DNA of 64,000 nt from the NCBI GenBank assembly GCA_004570955.1, contig SPPL01000001.1, positions 62,001 through 126,000 on the forward strand, given 5' to 3'. The stretch's first letter is position 1. Every line of letters starts with the position of its first letter. The notes below the pieces were generated by a model. The model ran no database searches. It worked only from the letters and a program-made list of their open reading frames with translations, and was not told where the DNA came from. Origin of the DNA: Jeotgalicoccus nanhaiensis (lineage in GTDB: Bacteria > Bacillota > Bacilli > Staphylococcales > Salinicoccaceae). Below are positions 1 through 9,566 of this stretch, piece by piece. The position numbers were made by a program, and so were the translations under genes.

Positions 1-130
1 CCTGGTCGTTAAAGAGCCGGCGGACTTTTTTAGCTGTATGCTTCATCACAACCTGATTGCCGAGTGTTACCTGGCCGTCGCCTGCAATCGCCATTTTGTC
101 ATTATGTCTGATCGCGAATATCGTCGTCAT
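1..130 (-). CDS. hslV: HslV (ClpQ/CodW) peptidase subunit, 5' part only
   Basis: N-terminal 43 codons of the proteolytic subunit of the HslUV ATP-dependent protease; the rest lies beyond the left edge. The protein opens [12 protein letters not shown] and continues with [20 protein letters not shown], the usual HslV N-terminus. The start is fixed because a TGA codon sits directly upstream in frame, so there is no N-terminal extension. After Met removal the first residue would be the Thr used as nucleophile by classical HslV. The gene starts 5 bp after xerC with a GAGGTG ribosome site overlapping the xerC end. The order xerC-hslV(-hslU-codY) is the standard one in Bacillus and Staphylococcus. 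Confidence 0.93.
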   Translation of the reverse strand, partial: MTTIFAIRHNDKMAIAGDGQVTLGNQVVMKHTAKKVRRLFNDQ

Positions 131-135
131 TCATG

Positions 136-1023
136 TCACCTCTTCTTATTACTGGGGTGTGCATTTAAATAAGTCTTTTTAAGCTGTTCTGTCGTCACAT
201 GCGTATACCGCTGTGTCGTCGATAAAGACTCGTGGCCGAGCAAATCCTGCACCGCCCGTAAATCTGCTCCGTTGTTCAGTAAATGCGTTGCAAATGTATG
301 CCTGAAAGTATGCGGGTGAATGTCTAAATGAAGTGCGCTCCGCTTGACCGTCATATCGATAATATGCCGGAGTCCGCGGACTGTGAGCGGTCCCCCTCTA
401 TGGTTTACCCACATTGCATCATTCTTAAGTATATCTTCGCTGTATATTTCCGCATAGTTTCGAAGCGCCGCCGCTGCGCGGTCATGAAACGGGACGACCC
501 GCCATTTGCGTCCTTTGCCGAGTACCCGGACAATCTGCACAGTGAAATCAATATCCTGCAGCCGGAGGCCGATCATTTCGCCCGCCCGCATACCTGTCGC
601 ATAGAGCAGCTCCAGTATTGCGAGATCCCGTTCGTACATTTTATGATTCTCATCCAGGCTGCCAAACAGCGCTTCGATTTCGTTCGGATACATGAAATCC
701 GGAAGTACAGCTTCCTTCTTCGGAAAAGGCAGTGCCGTAAACGGATTTATATCGACGCATTCCCTGTCAGCCAAATAATTATAGTAGCTTCGGAGCGTCG
801 ATATTTTCCTCGATACCGTTGATTTTTTTAAATTGCGTTCATACAGCATTGCCAGATAGTTTCTTGCATCCATATATTTAAACGATGGAACCGATAAACT
901 TTCTCTCTTTAAAAAAGTTATGAACTCATGAATATCATGATCATAACTTTTTATAGAATGATCTGAAAAATTACGCTGATACTTGAGCATACGCAGGAAA
1001 TCATTAACGTAAATTTCAACCAC
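136..1023 (-). CDS. xerC: Tyrosine recombinase XerC
   Basis: Site-specific tyrosine recombinase, expected to resolve chromosome dimers at dif with a XerD partner. It has 295 residues, the usual size. An N-terminal SAM-like DNA-binding domain (about 1-100) is followed by the catalytic domain. The catalytic set is visible: R146 (ATGMRAGE), K170, H238 and R241 (HPHTFRHTFATH), H264 (GHES) and Tyr273 (RYTHV). The start is read as GTG at 1023; the GAGGTG ribosome site is so close that a slightly different start is possible. trmFO, which normally sits between topA and xerC, is not present. Paralogues such as XerD or phage integrases are possible alternatives, but the position next to hslV supports XerC. 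Confidence 0.93.
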   Translation of the reverse strand: MVEIYVNDFLRMLKYQRNFSDHSIKSYDHDIHEFITFLKRESLSVPSFKYMDARNYLAMLYERNLKKSTVSRKISTLRSYYNYLADRECVDINPFTALPFPKKEAVLPDFMYPNEIEALFGSLDENHKMYERDLAILELLYATGMRAGEMIGLRLQDIDFTVQIVRVLGKGRKWRVVPFHDRAAAALRNYAEIYSEDILKNDAMWVNHRGGPLTVRGLRHIIDMTVKRSALHLDIHPHTFRHTFATHLLNNGADLRAVQDLLGHESLSTTQRYTHVTTEQLKKTYLNAHPSNKKR

Positions 1024-1044
1024 CTCATTCTTTGTCTGAATTTT

Positions 1045-1073
1045 ATCATAATTTAAATTATTTATCCAAGCAA
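1045..1073 (-). promoter_or_regulatory. Sigma-A type promoter for xerC-hslV
   Basis: On the minus strand TTGCTT (1073-1068) and TATGAT (1050-1045) are separated by 17 bp, about 22 bp ahead of the xerC start. This gives xerC-hslV its own promoter after the topA terminator. Predicted by eye. Confidence 0.55.
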
Positions 1074-1211
1074 TACAATAGTCACCTGTCCATAAATAAA
1101 CAACATTAGCTATTTTAAACCATTTTTAAAGAAATTGCACTTAATTGTACAAATATTTATAATTCTGTCGAAATGGAAGACAATAAAGGCGCTTACATTA
1201 GCGCCAACAGC

Positions 1212-1235
1212 AAAAAACCGCCCACGCGGGCGGTT
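1212..1235 (-). terminator. Rho-independent terminator of topA
   Basis: Stem AACCGCCC/GGGCGGTT with a four-base loop, followed on the minus strand by a run of T, starting 6 bp after the topA stop. A second small dyad (GGCGCT, 6-bp loop, AGCGCC) lies just beyond at 1188-1205. Confidence 0.85.
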
Positions 1236-1240
1236 CACTC

Positions 1241-3310
1241 TTAGCTTGCGTCTTCTGTGTAATCGCAGTTCGTACATTTAACCTGCGCTTTTTTGCCTTT
1301 CTTCGTTTCGACCAGATAGTGTTCGCATTTCGGGCAGTCGCGTCCGATAGGACGGTCCCATGAGACGAAGTCACATTCAGGGTAGCGTTCGCAGCCGTAG
1401 AAGATTCTGTTTCTCTTCGATTTGCGTTCGACAACTTCCCCTTCTTTACAAGTCGGGCATTTAACGCCGATTTCCTTAACGATTGCTTTGGTGTTGCGGC
1501 AGTCAGGGAAATTCGAGCATGCCATGAATTTGCCGTAGCGACCCATTTTATAAACCATCGGAGATCCGCATTTCTCACAGTCTTCTCCGACCGGTTCATC
1601 TTTAATTTCAATTTTTTCCATCTCTTCTTCCGCGCGTTCCACCTGCGGACTGAATCCTTTGTAGAACTCATCGATCACTTCGCGCCATTCTTTATCGCCT
1701 TCAGCGACCGAGTCGAGACTTTCCTCCATATTGCGTGTAAACGCAATATCGATAATGTCCGGGAAATATTCCACGACCTGCTCGTTTACAATTTCACCGA
1801 TTTCTGTCGGGATAAAACGCTTCTGGTCCATGCGGACATAGTTGCGTTTTTGAATCGTATCGATTGTCGGTGCGTATGTTGACGGACGTCCGATTCCCGA
1901 TTCTTCAAGCGTTTTAACGAGACGCGCTTCGGTAAATCTCGGCGGCGGCTGCGTAAAGTGCTGGGCCGGCTCAATTTTTTCAGATGTCACTGTCTCGCCT
2001 TCGTTCATTTCGGGAAGTTTGCTGTTTAAATCATCTTCTTCGTCATCCGAACCTTCAATATAAATTTGCATAAACCCTTTAAATTTAATCGTCTGGCCCG
2101 TGCTTCTAAAGAGCACGCCGTTGTTACTTAAATCAATTTTAACAGTATCCAGTATTGCCGGTGCCATCTGGCTCGCTATAAAGCGATCCCAGATCAGTTT
2201 ATACAGACGGTGCTGGTCGCGGCTTAAGTACTGTTTCATATTATCCGGTGTGCGGTTTGCCGATGTCGGGCGTACTGCTTCGTGTGCATCCTGGGCTGCC
2301 GCTTTGTTCGATGATTTCTGTGTTCCGGTAAATTCTTTGCCGTAGGCTGATTCAATTAAATCGTAAGCTTCATCTTTGGCAGTATTCGAAATACGCGTCG
2401 AGTCCGTTCTCATATAAGTAATCAGACCGACCGTACCTTCTTTTTTAATATCGATACCTTCATAGAGCTGCTGGGCAAGCATCATCGTTTTACGCGCTTT
2501 AAAATTCAGTTTGCGCGCCGCTTCCTGCTGGAGAGAAGATGTTGTAAACGGCTGTGCCGGATAGCGTTTCTTCTCTTTTTTCTCTACGGAATCGATGTGG
2601 AAGTCGTTGCCTTTCAGCTGATTTAATACTTTATCGACATCGTCTTTAGTTTTTAGTTTGGTCTTCTGCTTGTCTTTCTCAAGCTTATTGAATTTACCTG
2701 TAAATTTCGAACGCCCTGTTTTAAATGTTCCTTCGATAGACCAGTATTCTTCCGGAACGAATTTACGGATTTCATTTTCACGGTCGATAATCAGCTTCAG
2801 TGCCACTGACTGCACACGTCCCGCCGATAATCCTTTTTTCACTTTCTTCCATAATACAGGCGAAATATTGTAACCTACCAGACGGTCGAGTATGCGACGG
2901 GCCTGCTGGGCATCTACCAGCTGCATATCGATTTCTGCTGGTGTTTTAAAACTTTCCTTCACCGCGTCCTTTGTAATTTCATTGAAAACTACGCGGTAAT
3001 AATCATTGTCCGGTCCGAGCGCATGGCTTAAATGCCAGGCAATTGCTTCCCCTTCCCTATCGGGGTCACTTGCGAGAAATACTTTTTTCGCTTTTTTTGC
3101 TTCTTTTTTCAATTCTTTCAATAACGGGCCTTTACCCCGTATCGTAATATATTTAGGTTCGTAATTATTTTCTGTATCAATTCCAGTCTGACTGCGCGGA
3201 AGATCTCTCACGTGTCCCATGGAAGCAATTACTTTATATCGTTTACCGAGGTACTTTTCAATCGTCTTTGCTTTCGCAGGTGATTCTACGATAACTAAAT
3301 TGTCTGCCAC
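1241..3310 (-). CDS. topA: DNA topoisomerase I
   Basis: Type IA topoisomerase that relaxes negatively supercoiled DNA. It has 689 residues, typical for Firmicutes. The Toprim domain is at the N-terminus (E9 in [10 protein letters not shown]82 and D84 in SDPDREGE). The catalytic tyrosine is Y299 in [10 protein letters not shown]. Three C-terminal zinc-ribbon motifs of the four-cysteine kind follow (CEKCGSP..., CPTCKEG..., CPKCEHY...). The start is GTG at 3310 behind AGGAGG. Its own promoter and terminator make it a single-gene unit. trmFO is absent downstream, unlike Bacillus and Staphylococcus. Confidence 0.97.
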   Translation of the reverse strand: MADNLVIVESPAKAKTIEKYLGKRYKVIASMGHVRDLPRSQTGIDTENNYEPKYITIRGKGPLLKELKKEAKKAKKVFLASDPDREGEAIAWHLSHALGPDNDYYRVVFNEITKDAVKESFKTPAEIDMQLVDAQQARRILDRLVGYNISPVLWKKVKKGLSAGRVQSVALKLIIDRENEIRKFVPEEYWSIEGTFKTGRSKFTGKFNKLEKDKQKTKLKTKDDVDKVLNQLKGNDFHIDSVEKKEKKRYPAQPFTTSSLQQEAARKLNFKARKTMMLAQQLYEGIDIKKEGTVGLITYMRTDSTRISNTAKDEAYDLIESAYGKEFTGTQKSSNKAAAQDAHEAVRPTSANRTPDNMKQYLSRDQHRLYKLIWDRFIASQMAPAILDTVKIDLSNNGVLFRSTGQTIKFKGFMQIYIEGSDDEEDDLNSKLPEMNEGETVTSEKIEPAQHFTQPPPRFTEARLVKTLEESGIGRPSTYAPTIDTIQKRNYVRMDQKRFIPTEIGEIVNEQVVEYFPDIIDIAFTRNMEESLDSVAEGDKEWREVIDEFYKGFSPQVERAEEEMEKIEIKDEPVGEDCEKCGSPMVYKMGRYGKFMACSNFPDCRNTKAIVKEIGVKCPTCKEGEVVERKSKRNRIFYGCERYPECDFVSWDRPIGRDCPKCEHYLVETKKGKKAQVKCTNCDYTEDAS

Positions 3311-3351
3311 TCTGCTGCCTCCTAATTTACTTTTAATCTATACAAGTCCAA

Positions 3352-3381
3352 ATGATACACAGTTAAATTTTACTTTGTCAA
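3352..3381 (-). promoter_or_regulatory. Sigma-A type promoter for topA
   Basis: Minus-strand TTGACA (3381-3376) and TATCAT (3357-3352) with an 18-bp spacer, ending about 40 bp before the GTG start. The -35 box matches the consensus exactly. Confidence 0.65.
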
Positions 3382-3419
3382 TAAAAATCGATTTATTATA
3401 ATATTCAGCGTTCCGGAAT

Positions 3420-4208
3420 TCAGACGAAATCACTCTGTATATCCTCTGCTTCCGTGACGATAGTTGCACCTTCTTTCAGGCGCAAGTTGGTGCCTTTAGA
3501 CAGCGCTGAAGTAATGCTTCCCGGCAGGCAGTAAGCGTTCCGGTTCTCATCGAGCGCCATTTCGAGCGTAATAAGACTGCCGCTTTTTTCTTCCGCTTCA
3601 GTCACCAGCACACCGCGGGCGCACCCGGCAATAATTCTGTTTCTGGCCACAAACTGCCATTTTTGAATTGGAGTATCCGGCGGATATTCGCTGATGGTCA
3701 GATGGTTTTTCTCCATTTCAGTGCGGATGCCCGCCGTCGTTTTCGGATAATGCGTATTATGACCGAAGGCGAGCACACCGATTGTCTTTATGTTATGTGA
3801 AAGTGCTGTCCGGTGGGCCGCTTCATCTGCCCCGTAGGCAAGTCCTGATATAATAGCAATGTTTTTTAAAGACGGCAAGAGGAGCTCGAGAGATTTTCTG
3901 GTATAGGCGGTCGCCTTTCTGCTCCCGACGACCCCGAGCATCTCTTCCTTTAAAAGAGCAGCATTCCCCCGGTAATATAATATGTAGGGAAAATCATAAA
4001 TTTCTTTCAGCAATGCCGGATAAAGCCCGTGCTCATGCGTAAGATAGCCGATGTTATCCCTGTCGAGACGAGCTATAATTTTCTTTCTGTCGAGCGACCC
4101 TGCATAGTTAATTTTCTTTTTTAATTCAGGCGAAATCCAGCTCTTATTTAAGAGTGTCAAATATTCTTTAGCAGTGACCCCTGCAAAACTCAGCAATAGT
4201 AAATCCAT
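3420..4208 (-). CDS. dprA: DNA processing protein DprA/Smf
   Basis: Loads RecA on single-stranded DNA entering during natural transformation; in staphylococci it is kept even where competence is cryptic. The Rossmann-like DprA core is clear: GVVGSRKAT, ISGLAYGADEAAH, AFGHNTHYPK and SGSLITLEMALDENRN. At 262 residues it is short: the N-terminal SAM/HhH region is brief and no C-terminal winged helix is seen, as in staphylococcal DprA. The second ATG (4208) is preferred because AGGGGG abuts the first ATG at 4214, leaving it no spacing. It lies between sucCD and topA as in related genomes, but the sucD terminator separates it from sucD. Confidence 0.92.
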   Translation of the reverse strand: MDLLLLSFAGVTAKEYLTLLNKSWISPELKKKINYAGSLDRKKIIARLDRDNIGYLTHEHGLYPALLKEIYDFPYILYYRGNAALLKEEMLGVVGSRKATAYTRKSLELLLPSLKNIAIISGLAYGADEAAHRTALSHNIKTIGVLAFGHNTHYPKTTAGIRTEMEKNHLTISEYPPDTPIQKWQFVARNRIIAGCARGVLVTEAEEKSGSLITLEMALDENRNAYCLPGSITSALSKGTNLRLKEGATIVTEAEDIQSDFV

Positions 4209-4298
4209 AAACATCCCCCTGTTATTCCGATACTTATATTATAGATGTTTCTCAGGAATTTCAGATATCATTTTGCCGACAAAACCTTCCAGAAAAAG

Positions 4299-4334
4299 AC
4301 AAAAAAAGACGATAATCCATGCGGATTACCGTCT
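4299..4334 (-). terminator. Rho-independent terminator of sucCD
   Basis: Twelve-base-pair stem (arms 4307-4318 and 4323-4334, one G-T pair) with a four-base loop, followed by seven T on the minus strand. It starts 32 bp after the sucD stop. Confidence 0.9.
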
Positions 4335-4365
4335 GATTCACTCACTTAGCTGAGTTATATTTCAT

Positions 4366-5274
4366 TTATTTTACAGTCAGGCATTTTTCGTAAAGCCCGT
4401 CTTCTTTTTTGATGCGCTCGATAAGCGTTTCACCAATTTCAGAAGGTGTTGCAGCTGTTTCAATTCCGCATTCGTTCATAATACGGATTTTTTCATCAGC
4501 TGTCCCTTTACCGCCTGAAATAATCGCACCGGCATGGCCCATGCGTTTCCCTGGAGGTGCAGTCTGTCCGCCGATGAAGCCGACAACAGGTTTAGTCATG
4601 TTATCGCGAACCCACTCTGCCGCTTCTTCTTCAGCAGTACCGCCGATTTCCCCAATCATTACTACAGCGTAAGTTTCAGGATCTTCGTTGAATTCTTTTA
4701 ATACATCGATAAAGTTCGTTCCGTTAACAGGGTCTCCGCCGATACCGACAGCAGATGTCTGGCCGACACCTTCCTGTGTTAACTGGTGAACTGCTTCATA
4801 AGTTAACGTCCCTGAGCGTGATACAACACCGACGTGTCCTTTTTTGTGGATATAGCCGGGCATAATACCGATCTTAGTTTCATCGGCAGTAATAACACCC
4901 GGACAGTTCGGTCCGATAAGACGCGTGTTTTTATCTTCTAAATAACGTACAACTTTAACCATGTCGAGTACCGGGATGTGCTCGGTAATACAAATTACGA
5001 GGTCAAGCTCAGCATCTGCAGCTTCCATGATTGAGTCCGCTGCGAATGGAGCCGGCACGTAAACTACCGATACAGTTGCGCCAGTTTCTTTTTTAGCTTC
5101 TTCTACAGTGTTGAATACAGGAACGCCTTCAACATCTTGTCCGCCTTTACCAGGTGTCACACCAGCAACAATCTGAGTACCGTACTCAAGCATCTGCTTC
5201 GTGTGGAATAGTGCTGTTGAACCGGTAATACCCTGTACAATTACTTTAGTATTTTTATCTACAAATACAGCCAC
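4366..5274 (-). CDS. sucD: Succinyl-CoA synthetase, alpha subunit
   Basis: Together with SucC it converts succinyl-CoA, ADP (or GDP) and phosphate to succinate, CoA and nucleoside triphosphate in the TCA cycle. It has 302 residues, a normal length. Visible are the CoA-binding Rossmann start ([20 protein letters not shown]), [15 protein letters not shown] and the phosphohistidine segment [17 protein letters not shown]. The start is GTG at 5274 behind CGGAGGAA, 17 bp after sucC, so the two are translated from one message. A strong terminator follows. Confidence 0.97.
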   Translation of the reverse strand: MAVFVDKNTKVIVQGITGSTALFHTKQMLEYGTQIVAGVTPGKGGQDVEGVPVFNTVEEAKKETGATVSVVYVPAPFAADSIMEAADAELDLVICITEHIPVLDMVKVVRYLEDKNTRLIGPNCPGVITADETKIGIMPGYIHKKGHVGVVSRSGTLTYEAVHQLTQEGVGQTSAVGIGGDPVNGTNFIDVLKEFNEDPETYAVVMIGEIGGTAEEEAAEWVRDNMTKPVVGFIGGQTAPPGKRMGHAGAIISGGKGTADEKIRIMNECGIETAATPSEIGETLIERIKKEDGLYEKCLTVK

Positions 5275-5291
5275 AATATATTCCTCCGTTA

Positions 5292-6461
5292 TTATTTATT
5301 TTCGTTTACAGCAGCGATGATCTTCTGAGCACCTTCAGCCATTGTGCCTGCCGGTGTGATTGCAAGACCTGAATCTGCAAGAATTTGTTTACCTTCTTTA
5401 ACGTTTGTACCTTCCAAACGCACTACAAGAGGTATTTCAAGACCGACATTATTGACAGCCTCAACGACACCTTCAGCGATAACGTCACACTTCATAATGC
5501 CGCCGAAAATGTTTACAAAGATTCCTTCTACTGCTTTATCGCTTAAAATAAGTTTGAACGCTTCAGTAACTTTCTCAGCAGTCGCGCCGCCCCCTACGTC
5601 GAGGAAGTTGGCAGGTTTTCCGCCGAAGTGGTTAATCGTATCCATCGTTGCCATAGCAAGTCCGGCACCGTTAACCATACAGCCGATGTTACCTTCTAAG
5701 GCGATGTATGCTAAATCGTGTTTTGAAGCTTCGATTTCTTTTTCATCTTCTTCATCGAAGTCGCGTAATTCAACGATATCTTTGTTTCTGTATAAAGCGT
5801 TCGCATCGAAGTTAACTTTCGCGTCAAGCGCAATAACTTCGCCGTCGCCTGTCGTAACAAGCGGGTTGATTTCCATAATTGCTGCATCTTTTTCGATAAA
5901 CACATCGTATAAAGAAAGCATTAATTTAGCTGCTTTGTTTACTGATGCTGTTGGAATATTAATATTGAAAGCAAGTCTCTTAGCCTGGAAAGGCAGAAGA
6001 CCTACTGCAGGGTCAATCACTTCTTTAAAAATCTTTTCAGGAGTTGCTTCTGCCACTTCTTCGATTTCAGTTCCGCCTTCTTCAGAACCCATTAATGTTA
6101 CGCGGTTCGTCGCGCGGTCAATTACGAAACCTAAGTAGTATTCGCTGTCGATATCGCAGCCTTCTTCAATCAGAAGACGTTTGATTTCAGTCCCGTCCGG
6201 ACCGTTCTGATGAGTAACTAAGACTTTGCCTAACAGTTCTTCGGCATATTCTTTAACCTCATCGACAGATTTTGCTATCTTAACGCCGCCTGCTTTACCA
6301 CGGCCACCTGCGTGGATTTGAGCTTTGACAACGTAGACATCTGAATCAAGTGTTTTTGCAACTTCAACTGCTTCTTCTGGTGTAAGAGCAACGTCACCTT
6401 TAGGTACGTTTACACCCATTGAGCGAAAAATTTCTTTTCCTTGATACTCATGGATATTCAT
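5292..6461 (-). CDS. sucC: Succinyl-CoA synthetase, beta subunit
   Basis: ATP-grasp subunit of succinyl-CoA synthetase. It has 389 residues, as expected. The N-terminus [17 protein letters not shown], the nucleotide-binding part ([18 protein letters not shown]), the metal-binding EINPLV and the C-terminal ligase domain with [15 protein letters not shown] are all present. The ATG at 6461 follows an AGGAGG site. It is first in the sucCD operon, directly behind a good promoter. Confidence 0.97.
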   Translation of the reverse strand: MNIHEYQGKEIFRSMGVNVPKGDVALTPEEAVEVAKTLDSDVYVVKAQIHAGGRGKAGGVKIAKSVDEVKEYAEELLGKVLVTHQNGPDGTEIKRLLIEEGCDIDSEYYLGFVIDRATNRVTLMGSEEGGTEIEEVAEATPEKIFKEVIDPAVGLLPFQAKRLAFNINIPTASVNKAAKLMLSLYDVFIEKDAAIMEINPLVTTGDGEVIALDAKVNFDANALYRNKDIVELRDFDEEDEKEIEASKHDLAYIALEGNIGCMVNGAGLAMATMDTINHFGGKPANFLDVGGGATAEKVTEAFKLILSDKAVEGIFVNIFGGIMKCDVIAEGVVEAVNNVGLEIPLVVRLEGTNVKEGKQILADSGLAITPAGTMAEGAQKIIAAVNENK

Positions 6462-6502
6462 GATTTTCCTCCTAAGACTTTTTAATAAAGCTTACATACT
6501 CA

Positions 6503-6531
6503 ATTATAGGAAACCCATCGTTGAATGTAAA
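6503..6531 (-). promoter_or_regulatory. Sigma-A type promoter for sucCD
   Basis: Minus-strand TTTACA (6531-6526) and a perfect TATAAT (6508-6503), 17 bp apart, about 40 bp before sucC. The half-site CGTTTACA overlapping the -35 box resembles the 3' half of a CcpA site, but the other half does not match, so catabolite control is only a possibility. The rest of 6532-6668 is AT-rich with no gene seen. Confidence 0.7.
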
Positions 6532-6668
6532 CGTGTAACTGGTAACTAATGAAACAAATTATTGTTATTTTAAGAAAGTTTGAAAAATAAATCACAAGTT
6601 GCAGAAAATATGATTCGAAACCGTAAGAATATACTTTTTTGCTATTAAAAGTTTGTGAATTTTCATAC

Positions 6669-7427
6669 TTAAATTTGTCCGCTGGTCATACTTTTTACCG
6701 GTTCAAAAGTTTTTCTGTGGATAGGTGTTGCCCCGTATTTATGCAAAGCTTCAAGATGCGCTTTTGTGCCGTAGCCCTTATGCTTCAAAAAGCCGTAATC
6801 CGGATATTCATCCTCGTATTCTGCCATCATTAAGTCACGAGTTGTCTTTGCGATTATCGAAGCGGCTGCAATTGAATTGGAGACCGCATCACCTTTTATA
6901 AGCGAGGTCTGCGGAATATTATTGCCGAGCGTCATCGCATCGATCAGTAAATGATCAGGCGTCCGCGGAAGATTATCAATCGCGCGCTGCATGGCAATTT
7001 TCGTCGCCTCATAAATATTGTGCTTATCGATTTCCGCCGCTGTCGCAATGCCGATACCGTACTCAGCGTGCTCCATAATTTCTTCGCGCAGAGCAAGCCT
7101 CTTTGACTCAGGTACTTTTTTAGAGTCATCGAGGCCGATTATTTTATAATCATCCGGCAGAATCACAGCCGCAGCTACCACGTCGCCCGCAAGCGGTCCG
7201 CGCCCTGCTTCATCGACACCCGCGAGACTGGCAGCGGGATGCTCGTTTTCATGGCGCATCATCGTGTCGTAATGCTCCAGGAGCGCCCTTTCTTTTTGGA
7301 GGAGGCGCGCCCTTCTGTTAAGCGCGCTCTGTACACCTTTTCGTTCGTCTTCGTGAAAAGGCGAGGCAGTTAAATCTGCCAGGGTTTTTATCTTGTCAAT
7401 TTCGAGTTTAATATCGCTTATCTTCAT
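6669..7427 (-). CDS. rnhB: Ribonuclease HII
   Basis: Cleaves RNA in RNA-DNA hybrids, including single ribonucleotides left in DNA. It has 252 residues. The catalytic signature GVDEAGRGPLAG (D72, E73) and the following LDDSKK are present, as is the later acidic residue in LLIDAMTLG and the C-terminal HRKTF. The start is the ATG at 7427, four bases after the rbgA stop; an upstream extension would run into rbgA. rbgA-rnhB next to sucC is the Bacillus order. Confidence 0.95.
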   Translation of the reverse strand: MKISDIKLEIDKIKTLADLTASPFHEDERKGVQSALNRRARLLQKERALLEHYDTMMRHENEHPAASLAGVDEAGRGPLAGDVVAAAVILPDDYKIIGLDDSKKVPESKRLALREEIMEHAEYGIGIATAAEIDKHNIYEATKIAMQRAIDNLPRTPDHLLIDAMTLGNNIPQTSLIKGDAVSNSIAAASIIAKTTRDLMMAEYEDEYPDYGFLKHKGYGTKAHLEALHKYGATPIHRKTFEPVKSMTSGQI

Positions 7428-7431
7428 ATAA

Positions 7432-8289
7432 TCATTCCGCACTCTCTGCGAGGTCGAAGGTAAAACGCCCGATTTTAGCATCGCGTGTATCGTAGATAAC
7501 TCTTTCTGTCACGCGCTCGTAGTCGATTTCATTGCCGCTCATTTTAAAGCCGCGCGACTGGCCGATTGCATCAAAAATTTCCACGATTTCGGTGTTTTCA
7601 TCGATGTTAATATTGTAAAACTGTTTGAGCGCATCAAGGTGATGCTCCTGCATGAATTTAAGGGCAAAGATCGCAATGTCGTCGAGGTTCACGACGTTAT
7701 CCTTAATTGCACCCGTCAGCGACAGTTTCTGTCCGATTGACTCGTCTTCGAATTTCGGCCAAAGCACACCCGGAGTGTCGAGCAGTTCCATCTTAGTTCC
7801 CGCCTTAATCCACTGCTGCGCTTTCGTCACGCCCGGCGTGTTGCCGGTTTTCGCCACTTTTCGTTTTGCTATATTATTAATAATCGTGGATTTGCCAACG
7901 TTCGGAATTCCGACAATCATTGCTCTGATCGCACGCGGATTAATGCCTTTACGCTCCATGCGTTCAAAGATTTCTTTCGTCGCTTCAACGACTGTGTTTT
8001 CAATTTTCTTCAACACGTTCGGCTCCTTACCGTTCAGCGCTATAGGATAAACTCCTTCAGCCTTCAGGCGGTTAATCCAGCGATCCGTTTCCTTGTTATT
8101 CGCCATATCTTTCTTATTCAGTACAACCACTCTCGGCTTATCACCGATGACGTGATCGAGCATCGGATTTTTGGAAGCATAGGGAATGCGCGCGTCCAGT
8201 ATTTCTATAACGACGTCCACCTTCTTCAAACTCTCTTCAATCTGGCGGCGCGCCTTCGCCATATGCCCCGGGAACCAGTTAATTGACAT
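7432..8289 (-). CDS. rbgA: Ribosome biogenesis GTPase RbgA (YlqF)
   Basis: Essential GTPase for late assembly of the 50S subunit. It has 285 residues. The GTPase motifs are in circularly permuted order: G4 (LNKKDMA), then G1 ([12 protein letters not shown]), then G3 (DTPGVL). The N-terminal [11 protein letters not shown] is the family hallmark, and a C-terminal ANTAR-like helical region follows. It is cotranscribed with rnhB. In most relatives rplS lies immediately upstream; here a NERD gene and a repeat array separate them. Confidence 0.95.
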   Translation of the reverse strand: MSINWFPGHMAKARRQIEESLKKVDVVIEILDARIPYASKNPMLDHVIGDKPRVVVLNKKDMANNKETDRWINRLKAEGVYPIALNGKEPNVLKKIENTVVEATKEIFERMERKGINPRAIRAMIVGIPNVGKSTIINNIAKRKVAKTGNTPGVTKAQQWIKAGTKMELLDTPGVLWPKFEDESIGQKLSLTGAIKDNVVNLDDIAIFALKFMQEHHLDALKQFYNINIDENTEIVEIFDAIGQSRGFKMSGNEIDYERVTERVIYDTRDAKIGRFTFDLAESAE

Positions 8290-8404
8290 CTTCGGTTGCC
8301 CCTTTCTGTATTGTTATTTTTAAAATTTGATTTTCTTGTGTTTTGTTTATTCCTCTTGTATTTTATCATGATTTTGGGCGGGATGTGAGGAGGATTGGGT
8401 TTTG

Positions 8405-8527
8405 TCAGACACTGTCAAAGCCACGGTGTCCGACAAATCCTGTTATCGGACACTATCAAAGCCACGGTGTCCGACAAATCCCGTTATCGGACACTGTCAA
8501 ATCTACGGTGTCCGACAAATCCAATAA
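8405..8527. repeat. Three tandem 41-bp hairpin repeats
   Basis: Units 8405-8445, 8446-8486 and 8487-8527 are each 41 bp and differ at a few positions. Each carries an inverted repeat, TCGGACAC ... GTGTCCGA (first arm TCAGACAC in unit 1), so each can fold into a hairpin. They fill the gap between the NERD stop (8536) and rbgA (8289). No T-run follows the stems, so they do not look like ordinary terminators. The gap 8290-8404 is AT-rich with no gene. A 15-bp fragment of the same motif recurs at 22747-22761. Confidence 0.9.
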
Positions 8528-8535
8528 ATATCTTA

Positions 8536-9510
8536 TCAGTTAAGATAATCTTTATATTTACGGGTATTCTGCTCTTTTTTCATCGCTTCAGTAAAATCAT
8601 AGTACTTAAATATATAATTACTTGATTTATATCTGCCTGCAGCATCACAGTACTTATTCAAAATTCTCTGGAGGGTGCGCACGTTAACAGCTCCCCCCAT
8701 AAACCCCATCATCCTCCGGCTGGTCATCTCCAAATCTCCAAATAAATATTTAAAATCGCTGATAGCCCGCACTAGATGAGTTTCGTTGCTTTCCCGGGAG
8801 CCGCAGCTGAGGCATAGATGATGAAAACTTTGTTTTTCCAGCCTAAAGCTCCCGCACCCGCCGCAGTATAGTCCCTGCCTGACCATATCGAATTCGACGC
8901 GGAGTTTAAAATAAGGATTCGGCACGATGTGACGCTCAATCACATCTGCAAGTTCAGAAGCGCAGCCGCCGCTGTATTCATTTTCAAAACTCCGGAAATA
9001 ACGGCGCATGTCATAGCGCATCACAAGGTGCTGAAAGAGACTTCCTTCCCCTCCGGAAAGCCTGAATTCTTCATGAGGGAAAACCAGTTTTCCGGACACT
9101 TCAAACTCAAAAGATACGGCCCGTTTCAACCTCAAAAGCTTTCCAACAGCGCGCCTGAGCTGGCTGAGCGCGTCGTCCGGGAGAGCGTAATCCCCTCTGT
9201 ACCAGGTTGTCCCTTCCACCCGGTAATCGCCTGAAAAATTTTTAATTTCGTTAACGGTAATACCGGACTCACTAACGATTAAAGTGTCGTACTGGGTGAC
9301 AGATCCTTCAATCTGTAAATATAAATCACGGAAAACATATAAATTACTGTGCCCCGCCTCGTCAAACAGTAAATCATAGGTGCGCTCGCCGGCAGCGCCG
9401 CGCCGAAGTCTCCATAAATGTTCCTCAGAATTTTTATCGAGTCCTCGCCACCTTGACAAAGCCTGATAGAACAGCAGTTCTTCCGGATCTTTCCGGTCAG
9501 TCAAAAACAT
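8536..9510 (-). CDS. NERD-domain protein with zinc ribbon, putative nuclease
   Basis: 324 residues of unknown role. Residues about 38-135 match a nuclease-related domain (NERD): GAAGE (E42), then a D75-x(12)-E88-x-K90 arrangement in QYDTLIVSESGITVNEIKNF, the restriction-endonuclease-like catalytic pattern. A zinc ribbon follows with cysteines at 216, 219, 233 and 236 (CGGC ... CLSC). The C-terminal 80 residues are not recognised. The GTG at 9525 overlaps the GGAGG site, so the ATG at 9510 is used. It is a lone gene between rplS and rbgA, where relatives have nothing, so it is probably acquired. DNA or RNA processing is plausible; the substrate is unknown. Confidence 0.8.
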   Translation of the reverse strand: MFLTDRKDPEELLFYQALSRWRGLDKNSEEHLWRLRRGAAGERTYDLLFDEAGHSNLYVFRDLYLQIEGSVTQYDTLIVSESGITVNEIKNFSGDYRVEGTTWYRGDYALPDDALSQLRRAVGKLLRLKRAVSFEFEVSGKLVFPHEEFRLSGGEGSLFQHLVMRYDMRRYFRSFENEYSGGCASELADVIERHIVPNPYFKLRVEFDMVRQGLYCGGCGSFRLEKQSFHHLCLSCGSRESNETHLVRAISDFKYLFGDLEMTSRRMMGFMGGAVNVRTLQRILNKYCDAAGRYKSSNYIFKYYDFTEAMKKEQNTRKYKDYLN

Positions 9511-9566
9511 TTGCACCGCCTCCACAAAGTAAATTTGCTACTTCATTTATACAACGGCCCGACAGC

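Noticed and set aside
1198-1671. Minus-strand open frame inside the end of topA
   Set aside because: It is an alternate frame of topA rich in R and K, with no independent support.
5344-6138. Long plus-strand open frame opposite sucC (also 25470-26180, 29189-30106 and 36094-36816)
   Set aside because: Each is antisense to a well-identified gene, has low-complexity translation and no ribosome site; they are shadows of codon bias.
6519-6537. CcpA (cre) site at the sucC promoter
   Set aside because: Only one half (CGTTTACA) fits; the other half departs at several fixed positions.
8343-8625. Two plus-strand open frames through the 41-bp hairpin repeats
   Set aside because: They consist of repeated peptides made by the DNA repeats, have no ribosome site and run into the NERD gene on the other strand.
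9511-9525. Upstream GTG start for the NERD gene, and similar GTG starts before rimM, fabD, ylmH and sepF
   Set aside because: In each case the GTG is part of the GGAGG/AGGTG ribosome site; the next start has correct spacing.
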